From the NCBI RefSeq assembly GCF_949769255.1, contig NZ_OX458329.1, forward strand, positions 186,001 through 250,000: a stretch of 64,000 nucleotides of DNA. Direction: 5' to 3'. How positions within the stretch are numbered: the stretch's first letter is position 1; each line of letters opens with the position of its first letter. The position numbers and the translations under genes were made by a program. The stretch is from Mobiluncus massiliensis. Lineage in GTDB: Bacteria; Actinomycetota; Actinomycetes; Actinomycetales; Actinomycetaceae. The notes under the pieces are model-generated. The model made no database searches and was not told where the DNA came from. It worked only from the letters and a program-made list of their open reading frames with translations. Shown one piece after another: positions 60,976 to 64,000 of this stretch.

Positions 60976-61590
60976 CTATCCGAGTATTTTTGAGGAGATG
61001 AAGGGATACTTGGTATCCACCTTCATATTGTGCTCGCAGCGATCCCGAGGCCAGCGCACTTGATAGATTGACCCGTCATCGGTGAGAATCCACACTTGCG
61101 GGTGCCCCTCGTAGTACGACTCGCATGCTTCCCCGGGGGCGAGAACCTGTGATTCATCGGCTTTGGCCAGGTCTTTTCCTAAAGTTGTGAGGGAACCCTC
61201 ATACAGTTTGACCTCGGGTTTTTTGTCGGGGTCGAATCCGGTTACGTAGGCGGCGGCCAGTATTTCGTGCTTACCGTCATATTGAGCTAGGTGGTTCCAA
61301 ACCCAGTCTGTGAAATCAACGTCGTTCTCGTCAATAACTCTGTCTGCTGAAACCCTAGAGAGCAGATATTCGCCATAGTCGTCGGTGGGCAGGTTCGCTT
61401 TCCAATTTCCCGATTCGGTAGGAGTGGGGATTACGGGCGGCGGAGTAGCGATGTCAGGTGCAGTGGTGGTAGGTGTGGCGGCGGACTGTTCTGGTGTCTT
61501 GCTGGCAGTGGAGTGTTCGGACTGATTCGCGCAGGAACCCAGCGCTAACAGGCACAACAGCGCCAAGACAGAGCCACTTAGCTTTTTCAT
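60976..61590 (-). CDS. Lipoprotein, function unknown
   Basis: A 204-residue predicted lipoprotein: MKKLSGS, a hydrophobic core and the lipobox LGSC with Cys near residue 20. A Thr/Pro/Ser-rich linker (about 25-60) leads to a soluble domain of about 140 residues with acidic patches and a Cys pair (in EACES and RCEHN) that could form a disulfide. I do not recognise the domain. ATG 61590 has GAGAGG 9 nt upstream. It is convergent with rmlC, 2 nt away. Confidence 0.78.
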   Translation of the reverse strand: MKKLSGSVLALLCLLALGSCANQSEHSTASKTPEQSAATPTTTAPDIATPPPVIPTPTESGNWKANLPTDDYGEYLLSRVSADRVIDENDVDFTDWVWNHLAQYDGKHEILAAAYVTGFDPDKKPEVKLYEGSLTTLGKDLAKADESQVLAPGEACESYYEGHPQVWILTDDGSIYQVRWPRDRCEHNMKVDTKYPFISSKILG

Positions 61591-61814
61591 GGCAAACACC
61601 TCTCAAAATAGACCGTCAACGTTTGCAGGAGTGAGGGTCAAGCCGGTTTTTATTCTAACCGGTTCGTTCCCGCTTGGTTTGTTGTTTGTTTGCTGTCGCA
61701 AGGGAACCGTTACTGTGGTGGCGTTTTGTGTCGCTGCGCCTGAGGGGGGTCATGTTTTGTTTCCTGGTTGACCGGCTTTGTGTCTGCTGCTCAATGTCGT
61801 GTGTTGTGATGCGT

Positions 61815-61820
61815 TAAACT
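61815..61820 (+). promoter_or_regulatory. -10 box, leaderless start of the GT2 gene
   Basis: TAAACT ends 7 nt before ATG 61828. The gap 61591-61827 is strikingly rich in G and T on the plus strand and holds no gene that I can support. Confidence 0.45.
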
Positions 61821-61827
61821 GTCAGGG

Positions 61828-62850
61828 ATGGTAGATACAGCACAAAAACAGGTGTGGGCAATCGGGGTGGCTTATGCCCCCGATACGACCCGGCTCGATG
61901 CGGTCATCGCCTCGCTACAAACCCAGGTCCACCGGGTGTTGATAGTCGACAACACCCCGGAACCCCCTGCGGAACTGCACGAATACTGGCAGTCTTGGAC
62001 CAAACGCGGGGTAGTGGTGTTGGAACTCGGACGCAATCTCGGCATCGCGGCTGCCCAAAACCTCGGCGCCCGCCATGCTATCCGTCACGGTGCCACCGCG
62101 CTGATGTTCTTTGACCACGACTCGGTGTTCGCCAGTGACTACGTGGCGCAAATCGAGGAGTCTTACGAACGTTTGGTCGGCAACATCGGGGCGCTGGGCG
62201 GCCTGGCTTTTGACCAACGCGAAACCGATGCGAGTAAACGAGACGTACTAGCCTACCGCTTTACCCGCTTCGGGCCGCGCCGCTACCCGGACGAGACCTT
62301 GCGGGCGGCATCCGCGGATCTCTCTGGCGGGGGCCTACTGCCCGCGGCTTTCCTCATTGCCTCCGGGCTGTACGTCCCGGTGGAAACCTGGCGAGCCGTG
62401 GGGCCGATGAACGCGGACATGTTCATTGACCACGTAGATTTGGAATGGTCCGCCCGAGCCAACGCGGCTGGCCGCGGTACCGTCCTGGTGACCGGCGCGA
62501 CTATTGACCACCAGCTCGGCGACGATGTCGTGAAGATTCCGGGTCGCGCCCAAGTCGTACATGTTCACTCGCCGTTCCGAGTGTTCTACCTGGTACGCAA
62601 CACGTGCTGGCTGATTCGTGGCATCGCCCCGATACCGGCGACTTGGCGGCTGGGTTACGCGGTGTGGTTGGCGAAATTCGTGGCCTTCAACCTGGTGTTT
62701 GCCCCGCGACTGACCCGTGACCGGGCCCAGCGCGCCATGACAATCCTGCGGGCGCTGCGTGCAGGTCTGAGTCGAATGCCCGCCCCGATGACAGCCGCGC
62801 CCCCCGCGTCAGGCGAGTCTCTTGCGTCAGAATCGGGATCGGCGCGATGA
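61828..62850 (+). CDS. Family 2 glycosyltransferase (rhamnosyltransferase-like)
   Basis: A 340-residue GT2 enzyme. VLIVDNTPEPP, ELGRNLGIAAAQNLGARHA, the metal-binding FFDHDS and LIASGLYVPVETWRAVGPM with FIDHVDLEWSARA match rhamnosyltransferases of O-antigen and wall polymers. A membrane-proximal hydrophobic segment lies at about 255-290. Its stop overlaps the start of the next gene (ATGA). Confidence 0.88.
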   Translation: MVDTAQKQVWAIGVAYAPDTTRLDAVIASLQTQVHRVLIVDNTPEPPAELHEYWQSWTKRGVVVLELGRNLGIAAAQNLGARHAIRHGATALMFFDHDSVFASDYVAQIEESYERLVGNIGALGGLAFDQRETDASKRDVLAYRFTRFGPRRYPDETLRAASADLSGGGLLPAAFLIASGLYVPVETWRAVGPMNADMFIDHVDLEWSARANAAGRGTVLVTGATIDHQLGDDVVKIPGRAQVVHVHSPFRVFYLVRNTCWLIRGIAPIPATWRLGYAVWLAKFVAFNLVFAPRLTRDRAQRAMTILRALRAGLSRMPAPMTAAPPASGESLASESGSAR

Positions 62851-64000
62851 CCGCGTTCCTGCTGTGTATAGCCGTATTGGCGGTTTTCCTGATTCTTCCC
62901 GGTTTTCTCCTGGCCCTGGCCGTGCGTTTCCGCCTCCTGCCCGCCCTCGCTCTGGGCGCTCCGATTACCGCCGGTATTCTGGCCGTTTTCGGTCAGGTCC
63001 TGGCTTGGCTGCATATTCCGTGGAACCTGCAGGTAGTCGGCCCTTTCCTGGTGTTCCTGGTGGCCGCAGTCTGGTCTAAACGGATGTATTCCCTGAGACA
63101 CCAGCCGCGGGGAGGACACGCCATGATTGCGCAGATGCCGGCGCGCCCGGTGTCCCCCGATGCCTCCGTGTCGCGGGTCTGGTTCGTGATTTCGCTGGTC
63201 CTGGCCCTGGTGGCGGCCGGCATTATCCAACTGCTACCGTTCGTGCAAACCTTGCCGATGCCGGCGTCTCCCTCGCAATCCTTCGATGCGATGTTCCACT
63301 ATTCCTCGGTGCGGGTCGTGGCCGAGGGCGGCGACGCCGCCTGGAAAGGGGCCTTGGACTCGCTGTATCCCGGCCGCCAGGGCGCGTACTATCCGGCTCA
63401 GTGGGCGACGCTGCTGAGCCTCTTTGTCCCCTACGCCACCCCCACGCTCCTATCCAACGCCCTGCTGATGGCCCTCACTCTCACCGCGTGGCCGCTCGGA
63501 GTCGCCCTGCTGGCCCAATACGCCTTTGGCCAGCGCCACCCCAGTGTCCCCCTGGCGGTCCTGCTGAGCCCCTGGCCCCTGGTTTTTCCTTACTACCTCG
63601 GGGTTTTGCAATCCCTCTACCCTTACTTTTTGGCGGTCATGTGGTGGCCCCTGGCTCTGTGGGTCGTCCTGAGATCGGTGGATACTTTGGCGACTTGGCA
63701 TGCGGGCGAGGCCCCGGACGTCACCCTCTCGCGGCTCTGGGAGCGATTTTTTCCCAAGACCGTGTTGGGTGTTTTGGTGGTTTTCGCCGCCGTTCATGCC
63801 CACCCCTCCATTTTCGGTTTCCTCTGTCTGGCCGTGTTCGCCTGCCTGTTGAACGCGGTCGTGAAACGCCAGCTCAAGCCGTGGTGGTGGTTGGGGGTTG
63901 TCTTAGCAGCCCTGGCGGGGGGACTGGTGGTGCCCTTTGGCCTGACTCGGCTGGGAATCGGGGCGCGGGCCACCCAAGCCGGGGACAATCTGGAGACCTT
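62847..64000 (+). CDS. DUF6541-like membrane protein (3' end outside window)
   Basis: The first 384 residues of a polytopic membrane protein, cut by the window edge. It starts at ATG 62847, overlapping the GT2 stop, with a hydrophobic helix at once. A hydrophilic loop at about 85-110 and helices after it match the layout of the protein at 56830-58983. The shared motifs are QSFDAMFHYSSVRVV and GAYYPAQWATLLSL. A GT-C-like role in polymer assembly is possible but unproven. Confidence 0.82.
   Translation, partial: MTAFLLCIAVLAVFLILPGFLLALAVRFRLLPALALGAPITAGILAVFGQVLAWLHIPWNLQVVGPFLVFLVAAVWSKRMYSLRHQPRGGHAMIAQMPARPVSPDASVSRVWFVISLVLALVAAGIIQLLPFVQTLPMPASPSQSFDAMFHYSSVRVVAEGGDAAWKGALDSLYPGRQGAYYPAQWATLLSLFVPYATPTLLSNALLMALTLTAWPLGVALLAQYAFGQRHPSVPLAVLLSPWPLVFPYYLGVLQSLYPYFLAVMWWPLALWVVLRSVDTLATWHAGEAPDVTLSRLWERFFPKTVLGVLVVFAAVHAHPSIFGFLCLAVFACLLNAVVKRQLKPWWWLGVVLAALAGGLVVPFGLTRLGIGARATQAGDNLET

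Overview
This is a gene-dense actinobacterial chromosome window (roughly mid-50s to 60% G+C by eye, many GTG and some TTG starts). The gene set fits an anaerobic or facultative Actinomycetaceae member such as Mobiluncus or Varibaculum: menaquinone-linked respiration (nuoN, a prenyl synthase), a Tat-exported DMSO-reductase-type enzyme, LCP proteins, CWB2 cell-wall repeats and DUF6541 membrane proteins. The genus is an inference from gene content. I see no insertion sequence, prophage or CRISPR array.

Layout. 1-2.7 kb: the end of the nuo operon, a polyprenyl synthase and a small lipoprotein. 2.7-3.4 kb: a dispersed palindromic repeat, then a tandem array of 104-bp units. 3.3-14.9 kb: an SDR, signal peptidase I, an HtpX-like protease, a deaminase, a large membrane protein with a Tyr/Pro/Gly-rich tail behind a structured leader, murB, tRNA-Tyr and two MFS transporters. 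15.1-16.3 kb: rplK-rplA. 16.3-24.6 kb: an accessory block holding a candidate secreted Cys-rich bacteriocin with a putative immunity protein, a five-gene dms operon and a divergent TetR regulator. 25.0-26.1 kb: rplJ-rplL behind an attenuator-like leader. 26.2-37.7 kb: brnQ, an orphan adenine methyltransferase, a two-component system, two alpha/beta hydrolases, maf, a YtrA-like GntR/ABC operon and purEK. 38.1-64.0 kb: a long envelope and polysaccharide locus.

How the genes work together. The right-hand 26 kb encodes LCP ligases, GT2 and GT4 glycosyltransferases, a flippase, two DUF6541 proteins and five enzymes that would together make UDP-ManNAc(3NAc)A from UDP-GlcNAc (dehydrogenase, oxidase, aminotransferase, acetyltransferase, 2-epimerase). 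A secreted amidase with three CWB2 wall-binding repeats lies just before them. The dms genes form a self-contained respiratory module (catalytic, Fe-S and anchor subunits, a TorD chaperone and an extra ferredoxin), with a near-consensus promoter overlapped by a palindrome.

The observations I rate highest are the bacteriocin-like pair at 16.3-17.8 kb; the 104-bp array, whose hairpin arms change in a compensated way between units; two 124/125-bp elements with matching inverted ends in front of tRNA-Tyr and rplJ; and a recurrent -10 box placed 6-7 nt before the start codon of at least 13 genes, suggesting widespread leaderless transcription.
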